Positions 6,333-7,104 of a stretch of DNA of 7,104 bases are shown here, one piece after another. Source of the DNA: an uncultured Ancrocorticia sp. (GTDB taxonomy: Bacteria > Actinomycetota > Actinomycetes > Actinomycetales > Actinomycetaceae); the NCBI GenBank assembly GCA_905373325.1, contig CAJPTB010000094.1, positions 1 through 7,104 of the forward strand. The letters are read 5' to 3'. Within the stretch, counting starts at the first letter, position 1. Every line of letters begins with the position of its first letter. A model generated the notes under the pieces. It was not told where the DNA came from and made no database searches. It worked only from the letters and a program-made list of their open reading frames with translations. A program made the position numbers and the translations under genes.

Positions 6333-7104
6333 ATGTACATCACACGTGCGCAGGCAAAATCCGGCGACGTTCTGGCCGTCGTCGCGCCTCACGGAGCCAT
6401 GATGGTTCAGGGCGCCACCCCAAGCCAGGCAGAGTGGCTGTGGGAGGCCATTCGTTCAGGATCGAGCTTCCAGCAGCTCGTGGAGGCCCTCGGTTTCGGC
6501 GTGCGCCCGTCGCGCCAGATCCCGGCCTTCGCCATCGCGGTGTCCGAAGGCGAGCACCTTCGAGTCGCGCTTCGCGGGGCCTTCCGCGCCTGCGACAGGG
6601 ACGGAAACGTCCTGGGCACCGGAATGGAGACGCCGACCTGGAACGAGGCCTTCATTGACCGAATGGCCGACCTCGTTCTCGACGCCGGGCCCGGCGCCGG
6701 CGTCGGCCGAGCGGAGGGGCTGCCCTTCGCCGACGGCATCGCGGCGACCTCCGCCCTTCTTCTCGCATTCGTGCCCGGTCACCCCGAAATTCGCGGGGCC
6801 GCCGCGGATTCCCGTGCCAGGGAGGCTGCCGCATACGGCGCCGCGGGCTCTTCGCCGGCCCCCGGCGGCTACGGGGCCGCCGATCAGGGCGCCGAGGCCG
6901 TTGCGGCGCCGCAGGCCGTGCAAGAAGCCGTCGGCGCCTCGGAGGAGCCCGTTGAGGTCGACGGCGCGGCCAAGGAGGAGAGCCCCCTTCCCGTCAACCC
7001 GATCGACGCCCTCGAAAAGACGCGCATGCCGCTCGACGAGCCCACGCTCGACGCCGTCAGCGGAGCCGACGACGCCGCCTCGGCCGCCTCCGCGGAAGAG
7101 GCGG
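6333..7104 (+). CDS. N-terminal part of a probable FHA-domain protein (runs off the window)
   Basis: The frame is open from the ATG to the window end (257 codons seen). Residues 1-155 form a compact domain: VLAVVAPHGAMMVQGAT (13-29), a Trp-containing helix QAEWLWEAIRSG (32-43), SFQQLVEAL (45-53), then RQIPAFAIAVSEGEHLRVALRGAF (61-84, in two strands). From memory, this pattern (a value strand, a helix, 'pAFA-v...vrValRG') occurs at the N-terminus of actinobacterial FHA proteins encoded beside PP2C genes, so I expect an FHA domain downstream. Residues 156-257 are a disordered Ala/Glu/Gly/Pro linker that turns acidic, with E-K-T-R (228-231) and D-E-P-T (235-238) as possible kinase sites. No membrane helix is evident. 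The start follows the phosphatase stop by two bases. The FHA assignment is inference, because no FHA motif is visible here. Confidence 0.65.
   Translation, partial: MYITRAQAKSGDVLAVVAPHGAMMVQGATPSQAEWLWEAIRSGSSFQQLVEALGFGVRPSRQIPAFAIAVSEGEHLRVALRGAFRACDRDGNVLGTGMETPTWNEAFIDRMADLVLDAGPGAGVGRAEGLPFADGIAATSALLLAFVPGHPEIRGAAADSRAREAAAYGAAGSSPAPGGYGAADQGAEAVAAPQAVQEAVGASEEPVEVDGAAKEESPLPVNPIDALEKTRMPLDEPTLDAVSGADDAASAASAEEA

Larger units (their letters stand above)
3..7104 (+). other. PFNA-like operon segment: MoxR-DUF58-TGM-RDD/FHA-PP2C-FHA-like
   Basis: Six consecutive same-strand genes with junctions of +1, -1, -4, -4 and +2 bases leave no space for internal terminators. The order AAA+ ATPase, DUF58, transglutaminase-like protein and then PP2C matches the bifidobacterial PFNA cluster, in which a PKB2-type kinase and an FN3 protein come first. 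Neither is present here because the window starts inside moxR at a chimeric join. No convincing promoter was found, so the operon promoter is presumably upstream of the window. Confidence 0.8.

Overview
High-G+C DNA with dense, overlapping, same-strand genes and actinobacterial domain architectures (a transglutaminase-like membrane protein, an RDD-FHA fusion, and a PP2C phosphatase followed by a probable FHA-protein N-terminus). The best guess is an actinomycete of the Actinomycetaceae / Bifidobacteriaceae / Microbacteriaceae kind. The genus cannot be named from this window.

Layout, all on the + strand: (i) the last ~45 codons of a MoxR-type AAA+ ATPase, ending at 188; (ii) a DUF58 membrane protein, 190-1491; (iii) a transglutaminase-like polytopic membrane protein, 1491-3929; (iv) an RDD-type membrane protein with a repeat-rich linker and a C-terminal FHA domain, 3926-5524; (v) a soluble PP2C-family Ser/Thr phosphatase, 5521-6330; (vi) the N-terminal part of a further protein, 6333 to the window end, probably another FHA-domain protein whose FHA domain lies outside. 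Gene junctions are +1, -1, -4, -4 and +2 bp, so this is one transcription unit with translational coupling. There is no intergenic stretch, RNA gene, terminator, CRISPR array or mobile element.

The order AAA+ ATPase - DUF58 - transglutaminase - ... - PP2C is that of the locus described in bifidobacteria as the PFNA cluster (kinase PKB2, fibronectin-type-III protein, AAA ATPase, DUF58, TGM, PP2C). The kinase and FN3 genes would be expected just upstream but are not visible. A reasonable model is a cell-envelope chaperone/sensor complex (MoxR, DUF58, transglutaminase-like ectodomain) coupled to a phosphothreonine circuit: an unseen kinase writes, the FHA domains read and PP2C erases.

Two things stand out. 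First, positions 1-54 are an exact reverse complement of 602-655 inside the DUF58 gene. This looks like a chimeric (template-switch or assembly) contig end, and it replaces the real upstream MoxR sequence. Second, the transglutaminase-like domain has Asp where the nucleophilic Cys should be, while the His and Asp of the triad remain. It also carries an unusual Lys-rich, Arg-rich cytoplasmic tail. The RDD-FHA linker holds five identical 12-residue repeats whose DNA copies differ only at synonymous sites.
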